Assembly: GCA_027307335.1 (NCBI GenBank)
Contig: DAHUXD010000052.1
Span: 1 to 64,000 of the forward strand
Source of the DNA: Acidobacteriota bacterium
GTDB lineage: Bacteria > Acidobacteriota > Thermoanaerobaculia > UBA5066 > Gp7-AA6
Length of the DNA stretch: 64,000 bases
Direction: 5' to 3'
The position numbers were made by a program, and so were the translations under genes. Positions 16,891-27,278 of the stretch are shown here, one piece after another. Each line of letters opens with the position of its first letter. Position 1 is the first letter of the stretch. Under the pieces are notes generated by a model. That model saw nothing but the letters and a program-made list of their open reading frames with translations, was not told the origin of the DNA and searched no databases.

Positions 16891-18350
16891 CGCGCCGGAC
16901 CGGAAAAACGCCGGCGCAGGTACTCGATCGTGAGCCCGACGCCGAAGCCGCTCGCGCCCGCCGGCCAGCCGCTCTGCTCCTTCTCGAAGTGCGCCACCGC
17001 GGCGACGTCGAGGTGCGCCCACGGCACGCCCTCGGGCACGAACTCCTTCAGGAACACGCCGCCGTTGATCGTTCCCGCCGCGCGGCCGCCGGTGTTCCGC
17101 ATGTCGGCCCATTCGGACTTGAGGTTCTCGCGGTACTCGTCCCAGACGGGCAGGCGCCACAGCCGCTCGCCCGTCGCCTCGCCGGCCGCGATCAGGTCCG
17201 CCGCGAGGGCGTCGTCCGGCGAGAGCAGGCCGCCGCACTCGCTGCCGAGCGCGATCTGCACCGCGCCCGTCAGGGTCGCGTAGTCGATGAGGACGTCGGG
17301 CCGGAACCGCTCCGCGTACGAAAGGGCGTCGGCGAGGATCAGGCGGCCCTCGGCGTCGGTGTTGTCGACCTCCACGGTCTTGCCGCTGCGCATCCGAAGG
17401 ATGTCGCCCGGCCGCGTGGCGGTGCCGCCCGGCATGTTCTCCGTCACCGGAGCGAGCGCCACCACGCGCACGGGAAGCCCGAGCGCCGCCGCGGCCGCGA
17501 GCGAGGCGAACACCGTCGCGGCGCCCATCATGTCGTACTTCATCTCCCCCATCGACGGCGCCGGCTTCAGCGAGATGCCGCCCGAGTCGAAGGTGATGCC
17601 CTTGCCGACGAGGACGGCCGTGCCGCGCGCGTTCTTCGGCGCATACTCGCCCACGAGGAACACGGGCGGCCGCGCGCTGCCGGCGTTGACGCCCAGGAGC
17701 CCTCCCATCCGCTCCTTCTCGATCTCCTTCCGATCGAGCGCCCGGAAGCGCGCCCCGCGCGAGACCGCGAGCGTCTTCGCTTCGCGCGAGAGGTCTTCGG
17801 GGCCGAGGTCGTTTCCCGGCGTGTTGCCGACGTCGCGCGCCCAGGCGACGGCCGCGGCGAGGGCCTCCGCCTCGCGGGCCGCCGCGACGAAGTCGCGCGC
17901 CCGCTTCCCGGCGGGAGGCACGAGCGTCGCCGTCCCGCGGGACCCGGCGCTCTTCTTCTCCCGGTCCTTCGACTTGTAACGGTCGAACGCGTAGTCGAAC
18001 AGGGCGGCGTGAGGCAGGATCGAGCGGAACGCCTCCGCCGGGACGGCGGCGTCGAAGCAGAGCACGACGCCGCGCTCCCCGGGCCGCCGGACCTCCCGGC
18101 CCGCGCGGCGCAGCGCCGCCCGCAGCCGGGCCGGCGTGACGGGCGCCTTCCCGAGGCCGCACAGCACCCAGCCGTCCTCGGCCGCGAGCTCCCGGTCCTT
18201 GCCGCGGAAGGAGGCCGCCCTCGCGGCCGCGCGGACGGCCGCCCGGACCGGGGACGGCGCGCCGGCGCCGGGATCCCTTCCCTCGTGGAGAAACGCGATG
18301 CGGCGCGCGCCGCGCGCGCGCGGAACGGTGTCGCTCAGTCGCAGTCGCAT
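16887..18350 (-). CDS. pepA: Leucyl aminopeptidase (M17)
   Basis: Cytosolic di-zinc/manganese aminopeptidase removing N-terminal residues. The 487-residue protein has an N-terminal macro-like domain and a C-terminal catalytic domain with VLVGKGITFDSGGISLKP (catalytic Lys and Asp ligands), KYDMMGAA and the signature NTDAEGRLILADALSYAE. The ATG at 18350 gives MRLRLSDTVP. A TATCGT hexamer lies 8 nt before it in the 60-bp gap shared with the divergent purC. The stop overlaps the SDR start. Confidence 0.95.
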   Translation of the reverse strand: MRLRLSDTVPRARGARRIAFLHEGRDPGAGAPSPVRAAVRAAARAASFRGKDRELAAEDGWVLCGLGKAPVTPARLRAALRRAGREVRRPGERGVVLCFDAAVPAEAFRSILPHAALFDYAFDRYKSKDREKKSAGSRGTATLVPPAGKRARDFVAAAREAEALAAAVAWARDVGNTPGNDLGPEDLSREAKTLAVSRGARFRALDRKEIEKERMGGLLGVNAGSARPPVFLVGEYAPKNARGTAVLVGKGITFDSGGISLKPAPSMGEMKYDMMGAATVFASLAAAAALGLPVRVVALAPVTENMPGGTATRPGDILRMRSGKTVEVDNTDAEGRLILADALSYAERFRPDVLIDYATLTGAVQIALGSECGGLLSPDDALAADLIAAGEATGERLWRLPVWDEYRENLKSEWADMRNTGGRAAGTINGGVFLKEFVPEGVPWAHLDVAAVAHFEKEQSGWPAGASGFGVGLTIEYLRRRFSGPAR

Positions 18351-18358
18351 GACGCGTG

Positions 18359-18364
18359 ACGATA
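18359..18364 (-). promoter_or_regulatory. TATCGT -10-like hexamer before pepA
   Basis: TATCGT, 8 nt before the ATG at 18350, in the 60-bp gap shared with purC. No Shine-Dalgarno lies between it and the start. Confidence 0.4.
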
Positions 18365-18395
18365 GCAGAGCGGCGTCGACGGGCGGCCTTTGTGC

Positions 18396-18401
18396 TAACT
18401 T
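18396..18401 (+). promoter_or_regulatory. TAACTT -10-like hexamer before purC
   Basis: TAACTT, 9 nt before the ATG at 18411, preceded by TGTGC. The spacer TCCGGCCCC holds no ribosome-binding site. Confidence 0.45.
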
Positions 18402-18410
18402 TCCGGCCCC

Positions 18411-19307
18411 ATGACGACCGTCACAGAAACCCATCTCTCCGGCGCCCGCCTGTCGCGGCGCGGGAAGGTCCGCGAGCTCTACGACCTCGGCGCTTCGCTC
18501 CTGCTGGTCGCGAGCGACCGCATCTCGGCGTTCGACGTGGTGCTGTCGCCGGGAATTCCCGACAAGGGCAAGATCCTGACGCAGCTGTCGAATTTCTGGT
18601 TCCGCAAGTTCGCGGACGTCGAGAACCACCTGGTCGAGACCGACATCGCCCGTTTTCCCGAGGAGCTGCGAACCGACGCCGCGCTCCTGGCCGGCCGCTC
18701 CGTGCTCGTGAAGAAGTGCGAGGTGATCCCGTTCGAGTGCGTCGCGCGCGGCTACCTCGCGGGCTCGGGCTGGGCGGAGTACAAGAAGACCGGACACGTC
18801 TGCGGCATCCGCCTGCCGGACGGCCTGCGCGAGTCCGACCGGCTGCCCCAGCCGATCTTCACGCCGGCCACCAAGGCCGAGACGGGGCACGACGAGAACA
18901 TCTCGTTCGAGACCATGGCCCGCGGCCTCCCCGAGGGTGACGCGGAGCGCCTGCGGGACCTGACGCTGTCGCTCTACAGGCGCGCGGCCGAGTTCGCCGG
19001 CGAACGCGGCCTGATCCTCGCGGACACCAAGCTCGAGTTCGGCCGCCTCGACGGCCGCATCGTCTGGATCGACGAGGCGTTCACTCCCGACTCGTCGCGC
19101 TTCTGGGACATGGCGCACTATGCGCCGGGCCGCAGCCAGCCCTCCTTCGACAAGCAGTTCGTCCGCGACTGGCTCGAGTCGACGGGCTGGGACAAGAAGC
19201 CGCCGGCGCCGAAGCTCCCCGAGGGGGTCGTGCGCACCACGCGCGAGAAATATCTCGACGCGTACCGCAAGCTCACGGACTCGATGCCGGAGCACCTGAC
19301 CGGATAG
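18411..19307 (+). CDS. purC: SAICAR synthetase
   Basis: Joins CAIR and aspartate using ATP in purine synthesis. 298 residues with RGKVRELYDLG, SDRISAFDVVL, VECVARGYLAGSGW-like sequence, the signature GLILADTKLEFG and IDEAFTPDSSRFW. This is the longer SAICAR synthetase form also seen in yeast and many GC-rich bacteria. A TAACTT hexamer ends 9 nt before the ATG and no Shine-Dalgarno is visible, so it may be leaderless. No other pur gene is adjacent. Convergent with radA across 31 bp. Confidence 0.96.
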   Translation: MTTVTETHLSGARLSRRGKVRELYDLGASLLLVASDRISAFDVVLSPGIPDKGKILTQLSNFWFRKFADVENHLVETDIARFPEELRTDAALLAGRSVLVKKCEVIPFECVARGYLAGSGWAEYKKTGHVCGIRLPDGLRESDRLPQPIFTPATKAETGHDENISFETMARGLPEGDAERLRDLTLSLYRRAAEFAGERGLILADTKLEFGRLDGRIVWIDEAFTPDSSRFWDMAHYAPGRSQPSFDKQFVRDWLESTGWDKKPPAPKLPEGVVRTTREKYLDAYRKLTDSMPEHLTG

Positions 19308-19338
19308 CTTCGACGCCCGCGCCTCGACCCCGGCGGCG

Positions 19339-20675
19339 TCAGACCTTCAGGGCGCCGAGCAGGTCCGCCACGCGGTGGACCGGGATCGCGCGCAGGTCCG
19401 GGAACGCCGCCGCCTCGCCCGCGTTGCCCGCCGGCATGTAGACGGCGCCGAAGCCGAGCGCCGCCGCCTCCTTCAGGCGCCCCGAGGCGGCCGGCACGCG
19501 GCGCACCTCGCCGAGCAGCCCGATCTCGCCGAAGAAGACGGCGCCGTCCGGAAGCGGCCGGGCCCGCGCGGACGAGACGAGCGCCGCGACGATCGCGAGG
19601 TCGCCGGCGGGCTCCGTCACCTCGATGCCCCCGGTGCACGACACGAAGATCTCGCGGGACGACAGCGGCAGCCCCGCACCCTCGAGCACGGCGAGGAGCA
19701 GCGCGAGGCGGCCGCCGTCGACGCCGATGCCGACGCGCCGGGGCGACCCGGCGGCGGCGGCGCCCACGAGCGCCTGGATCTCGACCAGCACCGAGCGCGA
19801 TCCCTCGCGCGCGGCGGTCACGGCGCTCCCGGCGAGTCCCGGCCGCCGCTCGGCGAGGAGGGTCGCGGACGCATCGGGCAGCTCCGCCAGGCCGTCGCCC
19901 GTCATCTCGTAGAGCGCGATCTCGTCGACGGGACCGAAGCGGTTCTTGGTCGCCCGCAGGAGCCGGCGCGAGGAGCCGCGGTCGCCCTCGATCGAGACCA
20001 CCGCGTCGACGAGGTGCTCGAGGGACTTCGGTCCGGCGAGCGAGCCGTCCTTCGTCACGTGGCCGACGAGGAGGACCGGGACGCCGTGCGACTTGGCGAG
20101 CCGCACGAGCTCCGCCGCGGCCGCGCGGACCTGCGACACGGTCCCGGGCGCCGACGCGAGCGACGGCTCGCGGACCGCCTGCACGGAGTCGATGACGACG
20201 ACCGCCGGCGCGCGGCTCTCCGCCTCCGCGACGATGCGCGAAACGTCCGTCTCCGCGAGCACGAGCAGGCGCTCCTCGCGAATTCCCAGGCGTCCGCCGC
20301 GGAGCCGCACCTGCGCCGACGATTCCTCGGCGCTCGCGTAGAGCACGTCGCGGCCGCGCCCGGCGAGGCCTCGGCCGGCCTGGAGGAGGAGGGTCGACTT
20401 GCCGATGCCCGGCTCGCCGCCGAGCAGGATCACCGAGCCCGGCACGAGGCCGCCGCCGAGGACGCGGTCGAGCCCGCCGAGCCCCGTCGCGAGACGGGGC
20501 TTCTCCTCCGCATCGAGCGCGGCGATCGAGACGGCGGCCGCTCCGCCCGACGGGACCGCGCGCGGCGCCGGCCCGCGCGTCTCCTCGACGAACGAGTTCC
20601 ACTCGCCGCACTCGGGACAGCGGCCGAGCCACTTGGGCGAGGTGGCGCCGCAGGCCTGGCAGGCGAAGACAGCGG

Positions 20676-20691
<16 letters not shown>
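19339..20691 (-). CDS. radA: DNA repair protein RadA
   Basis: RecA-like ATPase that processes recombination intermediates and drives branch migration. 450 residues: an N-terminal C4 zinc ribbon (CQACGATSPKWLGRCPECG), Walker A GGEPGIGKSTLLL, Walker B VVVIDSVQAV, the RadA motif TKNRFG and a C-terminal Lon-like domain without the protease catalytic pair. The GTG at 20691 (MASRLTAVFACQACG) is chosen because it sits just before the zinc ribbon and overlaps the alr 3' end by 16 nt. Confidence 0.95.
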
Positions 20692-21770
<1,079 letters not shown>

Positions 21771-21847
21771 CGCGTCGAGGTCGACGACGGCGCGGACGGC
21801 GGCGCCGCTGCGCGGGAAGCGGGACCCGCCGCCGCCGCTCTCCGCGT

Positions 21848-23290
21848 TTAGAACGGCTGGCCTTCCGACGGCGCGGGAGGTCCGCCCGCGTAGTTGGCGA
21901 ACGTCATGTGGTCGCCGAGGAACACGACCGGGAAGTCCCCCGTGGGCCCGTTGCGCTGCTTGGCGATGATGACGTCGGCGATGCCCTTGCGTTCGGTCTC
22001 CTTGTCGTAGAGCTCCTCCCGGTAGAGGAACACGACGACGTCCGCATCCTGCTCGATCGACCCCGAGTCGCGCAGGTCGGCGAGCTGGGGCCTGCGCAGC
22101 TCGCCCTTGCGCTGCTCGGGCTGACGCGAGAGCTGGGACAGGGCGATGATCGGCACGCGCAGCTCCTTCGCGAGGAGCTTCAAGCCGCGCGAGATCATCG
22201 AGACCTCCTGCGTCCGGTTGTCGAAGCGGCCGTGGCCGGCCATCAGCTGCATGTAATCCACGATCAGAAGATCGAGTCCGTGCTCGCGCTTCAGCCGCTG
22301 ACCCTTCGCCCGCATGTCGGGGACGTTCAACGCCGCGCTGTCGTCGATGTAGAAGCGGGCGCCGTGGATCTTCGACTGGGCGAGCACGAGCCGCTGCATC
22401 GCCTCCTTCGAGGCGTACCCGTCGCGCACCTTCTTCGCGTCGACGTCGGCCTCGGAGCAAAGCACGCGGAAGCCGAGCTGCTCGCGCGACATCTCGAGCG
22501 AGAAGAATCCGACCGCGCGGCCCTCGCGGATCGCGACGTGCTGGGCGATGTTCAGGGCGAACGAGGTCTTCCCGACGGAGGGCCGGGCGGCGAGCACGAT
22601 CAGGTCCGTCCCCTGGAGCCCCGAGGTCATCCGGTCGAACTCGGTGAAGCCGGTGGCGAGCCCGGAGAGCATGCCCTGGCGGCCGCGGGCCTCCTCGATG
22701 ATCTCGAGGTTGCGCGTGACGACCTGGCCGATGGGCTCGAAGCCGCCCTGGATCGAGCCCTCGGCGATGTCGAAGATCTCGCCCGTCGCCTCCGACAGCA
22801 GGGCCTCGGCGTCCCGCTCCCCCGCCAGGCCGTCGCGCACGATGCGCTGCCCGGCCCGGATCAGGCGGCGCAGCGTGGCCTTCTCCTTGACGATCTTCGC
22901 GTAGTGCTCGACGTTCCCGACGTCGGGGACCCCGTCGAGGAGCGCGGTCAGGTAGGAGGCGCCGCCCACCTTCTCGATCGCGCCCGCGCGGTCGAGCTCT
23001 TCCCTGAGCGTGAGGACGTCGATCTCGGAGGAGCGCTCGGAGAGCTCGCGCATCGCGCCGTAGATCCGGCGATGACTGTCCGGAAAGAAGTCATCCGCGT
23101 CGAGGATCGGGACGACGAAATTGAGCGAGGCGGGATCGAGGAGGATCGCGCCGAGGACCGACCGCTCGGCCTCGAGGTTCGCGGGCAGACTCTTATCGGC
23201 GGTAGCGGCGTCCCACATCGCGAAGGTTGCGGCGATTCTCGTCACGCTCTCCTCGAGAGTCAACGGGCTCCGGGATTTCCGCACGGTCAT
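21848..23290 (-). CDS. dnaB: Replicative DNA helicase DnaB
   Basis: Hexameric 5'-3' helicase of the replisome. 480 residues: an N-terminal DnaB domain (SLPANLEAERSVLGAILLD) and a RecA-like C-terminal domain with Walker A AARPSVGKTSFALNIA, Walker B LLIVDYMQLM, IALSQLSRQPEQR and the arginine-finger region RDSGSIEQDADVV. No intein interrupts it. The ATG at 23290 follows GGGAGGG. It has about 25 extra N-terminal residues before the conserved start; an internal Met (MWDAATADKS) is a possible alternative. An AT-rich inverted repeat lies just upstream. Confidence 0.96.
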   Translation of the reverse strand: MTVRKSRSPLTLEESVTRIAATFAMWDAATADKSLPANLEAERSVLGAILLDPASLNFVVPILDADDFFPDSHRRIYGAMRELSERSSEIDVLTLREELDRAGAIEKVGGASYLTALLDGVPDVGNVEHYAKIVKEKATLRRLIRAGQRIVRDGLAGERDAEALLSEATGEIFDIAEGSIQGGFEPIGQVVTRNLEIIEEARGRQGMLSGLATGFTEFDRMTSGLQGTDLIVLAARPSVGKTSFALNIAQHVAIREGRAVGFFSLEMSREQLGFRVLCSEADVDAKKVRDGYASKEAMQRLVLAQSKIHGARFYIDDSAALNVPDMRAKGQRLKREHGLDLLIVDYMQLMAGHGRFDNRTQEVSMISRGLKLLAKELRVPIIALSQLSRQPEQRKGELRRPQLADLRDSGSIEQDADVVVFLYREELYDKETERKGIADVIIAKQRNGPTGDFPVVFLGDHMTFANYAGGPPAPSEGQPF

Positions 23291-23309
23291 TCGCGCCCTC
23301 CCGCGCGAT

Positions 23310-23342
23310 CGTTGCGGTGAAAAAAATTTCTTTTCCGCAACG
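23310..23342. promoter_or_regulatory. AT-rich inverted repeat upstream of dnaB
   Basis: CGTTGCGG (23310-23317) and CCGCAACG (23335-23342) form perfect 8-bp arms around a 17-bp A/T run. It ends 19 nt before the dnaB ATG, with the ribosome-binding site between. Possible operator or 5' UTR hairpin for dnaB. Confidence 0.5.
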
Positions 23343-23436
23343 GCGCAGTTTTCCGCAGTTCCATGGAATCCCGAGCGCCCGGACAGATGAAGTCCGACCT
23401 CGCGGCGAGGAGACGCCCCGGCGAAGCCGGGGCCGA

Positions 23437-23498
23437 CTCGCGGCGAGAGAACGCCGCGTCGAAGCCGGGGCCGAGCGAAGCGAGGGCCGGGCTTCGAA
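23437..23498. repeat. Dispersed hairpin repeat, copy A (dnaB-PHP gap)
   Basis: Two hairpins in series: CGCGGCG (23439-23445) with CGCCGCG (23452-23458), then TCGAAGCC (23459-23466) with GGCTTCGA (23490-23497), with GGCC pairs inside. A partial extra copy lies just before, at about 23399-23436. Confidence 0.7.
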
Positions 23499-23539
23499 GA
23501 GGGATGCGCGAAGGCCGGGCTACGAGAAACGAAGCGATG

Positions 23540-24361
23540 CTAGCGGGAGCGCCGCGCGCGCAGGGACTCGAGCATCCGCTCGTCCCCGGTGACCGCGCCC
23601 GGACGCTTGCGGCCCTCCGGCGTTCCGTGGAAGTCGCTGCCTGCCGTGGTCGCGAGGCCCAGCTCGCGGGAGAGCTTGAGGAACAGGCGCTCCTCATCGG
23701 GACCGTGGTCGGGATGGAAGACCTCGATCGCGTCGAGCCCCTCCGCCGCGAGAGCGCCGATCAGCGCCTCCCGCTCCTTGTACCAGACCGCGTGCGCGAT
23801 CGACGAGACGCCGCCGGCATCCCGGATCGCGCGCACCACCTCGATCGCCTTCCACTTCTCGTAGGGCACGTACCAGGGGTGCTCGCGGCCGAGGAACCGG
23901 CCGAACGCATCGTCGTTGTCCTTCGCGTAGCCCGCGCGGATCAGCGCCCGGGCGAGGTGCGGACGGCCCCAGACGCCGTCGCCCACGTCGGCCCGGATCG
24001 CGTCGAGGTCGATCTTGTACCCGTGCTCGACGAGCCGCTGCGCCATGCGCTCCCCGCGGGTGCGGCGCCCCTCCTGCCGCGTCTCGAGGGCGGCGTTGAA
24101 GGCGGCGTTGCTCTCGTCGACGAACAGCGCGAGGATGTGGATGTCGTCCTGGCCGCCCCACTCGGCCGAGATCTCCGCGCCCGCGATGAGCTCGATCCCC
24201 CGGCGCCCGGCCTCGGCCCGAGCCTCCGGCAGCCCCTGGAGCGTGTCGTGGTCGGTGAGAGCGAAGGCCGTCAGCCCGGCGTCGGCCATGCGTCCGACGA
24301 GGGCCGCCGGCGTGTCCAGGCCGTCCGAGACCGTGGAGTGACTGTGCAGGTCGATCTTCAT
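23540..24361 (-). CDS. PHP-domain phosphoesterase (TrpH/RNase AM-like)
   Basis: A 273-residue PHP metal-dependent phosphoesterase. It shows the metal-binding motifs [56 protein letters not shown] and TAGSDFHGT. Family members hydrolyse 3',5'-bisphosphonucleotides or the 5' ends of short RNAs. The ATG at 24361 gives [16 protein letters not shown] hexamer lies 10 nt upstream with no Shine-Dalgarno. Downstream is the repeat-bearing gap before dnaB. Confidence 0.9.
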   Translation of the reverse strand: MKIDLHSHSTVSDGLDTPAALVGRMADAGLTAFALTDHDTLQGLPEARAEAGRRGIELIAGAEISAEWGGQDDIHILALFVDESNAAFNAALETRQEGRRTRGERMAQRLVEHGYKIDLDAIRADVGDGVWGRPHLARALIRAGYAKDNDDAFGRFLGREHPWYVPYEKWKAIEVVRAIRDAGGVSSIAHAVWYKEREALIGALAAEGLDAIEVFHPDHGPDEERLFLKLSRELGLATTAGSDFHGTPEGRKRPGAVTGDERMLESLRARRSR

Positions 24362-24371
24362 GCGCGGGGGG

Positions 24372-24377
24372 ATCTTA
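24372..24377 (-). promoter_or_regulatory. TAAGAT -10-like hexamer before the PHP gene
   Basis: TAAGAT, 10 nt before the ATG at 24361. The spacer is all G and C with no ribosome-binding site. Confidence 0.45.
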
Positions 24378-24456
24378 CCCGCGGCGGGTCCTGGCAAGGG
24401 ATAGAATCGCCGCCCCGCGGAAATGCCGCGACGACATTCATCGAAGGAGTCTCACG

Positions 24457-24921
24457 ATGGCCCTCAAGCCCGGCGACAACGCTCCCGACTTCACCCTCCC
24501 CTCCACCGTCGGCGACAAGGTGACCCTCTCGGATTACCGCGGCAAGAAGAGCGTGGTTCTGCTGTTCTACCCCCTCGACTTCTCGCCGGTCTGCTCGGTC
24601 GAGACGAAACAGTGCGCCGAGATGCTGCCGACGAAGGGCGCCGGCGACGTCGAGGTGCTCGGAATCTCCGTCGACTCGCTCTGGTCCCACAAGGCGTTCG
24701 CCGCGCAGCAGGGCATCTCCTATCCGCTCCTCGCGGATTTTCACCCGAAGGGCGCGGTCGCCGAGAAGTACGGCGTCTACCTGCCCGAGAAGGGCATCTC
24801 CGCGCGCACGGCCTTCATCGTCGGCAAGGACGGCCGGATCAGGGACGTCGTGGCGAACGACATCCCGGTCGGGCGCGACATCGGCGGCCTCATCGAGAAG
24901 GCCCGGGCCGCGGCCGCATGA
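24457..24921 (+). CDS. Peroxiredoxin (AhpC/TSA family, AhpE-like)
   Basis: Thiol peroxidase of 154 residues. The peroxidatic cysteine is C46 in DFSPVCSVE, where Val replaces the usual Thr before it in PxxxTxxC; C53 (ETKQC) could act as a nearby resolving cysteine. The thioredoxin fold is complete ([13 protein letters not shown] to [11 protein letters not shown]). A good Shine-Dalgarno (GAAGGAG) precedes the ATG and a TAGAAT hexamer lies near 24402. The stop overlaps the folE start by ATGA, so peroxide defence and pterin synthesis are translationally coupled here. Confidence 0.92.
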   Translation: MALKPGDNAPDFTLPSTVGDKVTLSDYRGKKSVVLLFYPLDFSPVCSVETKQCAEMLPTKGAGDVEVLGISVDSLWSHKAFAAQQGISYPLLADFHPKGAVAEKYGVYLPEKGISARTAFIVGKDGRIRDVVANDIPVGRDIGGLIEKARAAAA

Positions 24922-25535
24922 AGAGCCGCGCCTCGCGGGAGGAGCCGAATGGCGCGCCGCTCGCCGACGCGGACCGCGTCCCCGCGATCGCGGCCCACTT
25001 CCGGAAGATCATCGAGCTCCTCGGCCTCGACCTCGAGGACCCCAACCTCGTCGAGACGCCCGAGCGCGTCGCGAAGATGTACCTCGAGCTCTTCGAGGGG
25101 CTCGCGGAGGGCGCCGAGCCGAAGGTCACGTTCTTCCCGAACGACGAGCGCTACTCCGCGATGGTCATCGAGAAGGACATCCCCTTCTACTCGCTCTGCT
25201 CCCACCACTTCGTGCCGTTCTACGGCCACGCGCACGTCGCCTACATCCCGAACGAATCGATCGTGGGGCTCTCGAAGATGGCGCGCATCGTCGAGTTCTA
25301 CGCGCGCCGCCCTCAGCTCCAGGAGCGCTTGACCGAGCAGATCGCCCGCTACATGGCGGCGAAGCTCGACCCGCAGGGCGTGATGGTCGTGATCGAGGCC
25401 CGGCACCTCTGCGTCGAGATGCGCGGGATCAAGAAGCCGGGCGCGCTGACCGTCACCTCGGCCATCCGCGGCATCTTCAACACGCAGAGAGTCCGCGAGG
25501 AGTTCTTAGACCTCCTGAATCGGGGGAAGGGCTAA
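24918..25535 (+). CDS. folE: GTP cyclohydrolase I
   Basis: Converts GTP to 7,8-dihydroneopterin triphosphate, first step of folate and pterin synthesis. 205 residues with [36 protein letters not shown] (zinc Cys and catalytic His), [23 protein letters not shown] and [11 protein letters not shown] (second zinc Cys). Length matches the bacterial enzyme. The ATG at 24918 overlaps the peroxiredoxin stop. A GC-rich hairpin follows in the gap with the convergent S10 peptidase. Confidence 0.96.
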   Translation: MKSRASREEPNGAPLADADRVPAIAAHFRKIIELLGLDLEDPNLVETPERVAKMYLELFEGLAEGAEPKVTFFPNDERYSAMVIEKDIPFYSLCSHHFVPFYGHAHVAYIPNESIVGLSKMARIVEFYARRPQLQERLTEQIARYMAAKLDPQGVMVVIEARHLCVEMRGIKKPGALTVTSAIRGIFNTQRVREEFLDLLNRGKG

Positions 25536-25561
25536 ACCGACTTCTCCCCCTCACCCTCGCC

Positions 25562-25581
25562 CTCTCTCCCGCTGGAGAGAG
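25562..25581. terminator. Hairpin between convergent folE and S10 peptidase genes
   Basis: CTCTCTCC (25562-25569) and GGAGAGAG (25574-25581) around CGCT, in the 59-bp gap between the two stops. C/T-rich sequence precedes it. It could serve as a two-way terminator; similar CCCTC-rich hairpins recur between genes in other GC-rich bacteria. Confidence 0.5.
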
Positions 25582-25594
25582 AAGGGACGAGACC

Positions 25595-27154
25595 TCAGCG
25601 CGTCAGCGTCTCGTCGTAGAACTTCGCCAGGTCCGTCTTCAGCTTCGCGAGCGACGGCTCGTTCAGGTAGATCATGTGACCCGAGGGGTAGTACCCGAAC
25701 ACGACGTTCTTCTCGAGCGACGGGTCGAGCCCCATGTGCCCGAGCGTGAACTCGGTCTCGAAGAAGGGCGTCGCGAAGTCGAAGTAGCCGTTGGCCGAGA
25801 AGATGCGCAGGTGCGGGTTCATCGACATGACGAGACGCAGGTCCTCCGCGACGTCGGGCATCGGCGCGCGCCCCGTGTCGGTCCGGTGCCGGTCGTCCCA
25901 GTCCTTGCCGACCTCCTCGTAATTGGTCGGCTTGTACAGGTCGTCCGTCTTGTAGCCGAGCGTGCCGCGCAGGTAGGCGTTGGCCGTCGCCGTGAACGCT
26001 CCCATGAACGCGGCGCTCGCCGCGTCGAACTCGGGGTTCTCGCCGGCCGCGTCGTGATCGATGCCGCGGTAGCGCGCGTCGAGCCGCCCGATCGTCCGGC
26101 GCTCGCCGCGGAGGAGCTCCTTCTCGAAGCGGTTCGGGTCGATGCGGAGGTTCGCCTGGAGGATGTACGCCTCGGGCAGACCCGTGTAGCGGTGGAGCTT
26201 CGCGGCGATCGGCGCGCGCGCGGCCGCGTCGAGACGGCTGCCCTGCGCGAGCGCCCGCGCGTAGTCGCCGAGCGCGAACGCGCGGACCTCGTCGAGAAAC
26301 GGCGCGAGGTCCCCGGGCATCGGGTCGAGCCGCTTGTGGTACCAGGCCGCCGCCGCCATCGTCGGCAGGTAGAGCTCGTACGCGCGGTCGTTCGAGAACG
26401 GAGGGCCGTTGAAGTCGTCCCACGCGTTCAGGTACGAGGAGATGAAGATCGCGCCGTTGAAAGCGATCCCGTGGCGCTCGAGGTACGCCAGGAGCGCCGC
26501 GCCGCGCGTCGTGCCGTACGACTCGCCGAGCAGAAACTTCGGGGAGTTCCAGCGGTTGTTCGCGCTGATCCAGCGCTCGATGAACTGCGCGAACGCGGCG
26601 ACGTCCTGGTCGGTGCCGTAGAAGTCCTTGCCCTCGCCCTTGCCCACGATGCGTGAGAATCCCGTGCCGACCGCGTCCACGAAGACGAGATCGGTCCGGT
26701 CGAGGAGGCTCTGTCCGTTCTCGACGAGCCGGTACGGTGCGGGCGCCGCGGGGGCCGCGTCCGGCGTCTCGACGCGCATGGGTCCGAACGAGCCCATGTG
26801 GAGCCACAGGCTCGAGGAGCCCGGGCCGCCGTTGAAGCAGAAGGTGACCGGCCGCTGCGCCGGGTCGGCGCCGTCGGCCGTGTAGGCGACCGAGAACATG
26901 CGCGCGACCGCCTCGTCCTTGGGATTCTTCAGGTCGATCGTCGAGGCCGTCGCCGTGTAGGCGAGCGGCTTTCCGCCGAACGTCATGCGCCGATGCGTCA
27001 CGGCCGGCGCGGGCGCCGCCGGAACCGGCGTGGGCGAGACGGCCGGCTCCGCCTTCTTGTCGCCCTTGGCGTCCTCCTGCGCCAGGGCCCCCGCGGCCAG
27101 CGCCGCCGCGAAGCCCGCCGCGAGCGCACCCCTCCGAACTCCGCCCGATCTCAT
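25595..27154 (-). CDS. Exported S10-family serine carboxypeptidase
   Basis: A 519-residue secreted alpha/beta-hydrolase peptidase. The signal peptide is MRSGGVRRGALAAGFAAALAAGALAQ. The S10 core shows FNGGPGSSSLWLH (oxyanion region), the nucleophile in LLGESYGTTRGAAL, the Asp region FSANGYFDFATP and the His in YPSGHMIYLNE. It removes C-terminal residues from peptides in the periplasm or outside. A Shine-Dalgarno (GGGGAGAGG) precedes the ATG at 27154. A linker of about 30 residues after the signal is rich in Ala, Pro, Lys and Glu. Confidence 0.92.
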   Translation of the reverse strand: MRSGGVRRGALAAGFAAALAAGALAQEDAKGDKKAEPAVSPTPVPAAPAPAVTHRRMTFGGKPLAYTATASTIDLKNPKDEAVARMFSVAYTADGADPAQRPVTFCFNGGPGSSSLWLHMGSFGPMRVETPDAAPAAPAPYRLVENGQSLLDRTDLVFVDAVGTGFSRIVGKGEGKDFYGTDQDVAAFAQFIERWISANNRWNSPKFLLGESYGTTRGAALLAYLERHGIAFNGAIFISSYLNAWDDFNGPPFSNDRAYELYLPTMAAAAWYHKRLDPMPGDLAPFLDEVRAFALGDYARALAQGSRLDAAARAPIAAKLHRYTGLPEAYILQANLRIDPNRFEKELLRGERRTIGRLDARYRGIDHDAAGENPEFDAASAAFMGAFTATANAYLRGTLGYKTDDLYKPTNYEEVGKDWDDRHRTDTGRAPMPDVAEDLRLVMSMNPHLRIFSANGYFDFATPFFETEFTLGHMGLDPSLEKNVVFGYYPSGHMIYLNEPSLAKLKTDLAKFYDETLTR

Positions 27155-27203
27155 GTCCTCTCCCCTTCCGCGCGCGCCTCAGGCGCGACGCCTCTTTTTT
27201 CGC

Positions 27204-27278
27204 GCGCGTCCGCGCGCTTCCTCTCGCTGCGCGTCAGCGCGCTTCCTCTCAGGGCGCGTCAGCGCGCCCCGCGGTAGA
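27204..27278. repeat. 25-bp tandem repeat, three units
   Basis: GCGCGTC begins units at 27204, 27229 and 27254. The units share GCGCGTCNGCGCGC followed in the first two by TTCCTCTC. The third carries the amidohydrolase stop codon (27259-27261). Confidence 0.7.

Noticed and set aside
25545-25594. The CT-rich stretch after folE as a coding or CRISPR-like element
   Set aside because: It is a single short hairpin between convergent stops with no repeats or open frame; best seen as a terminator-like intergenic element.
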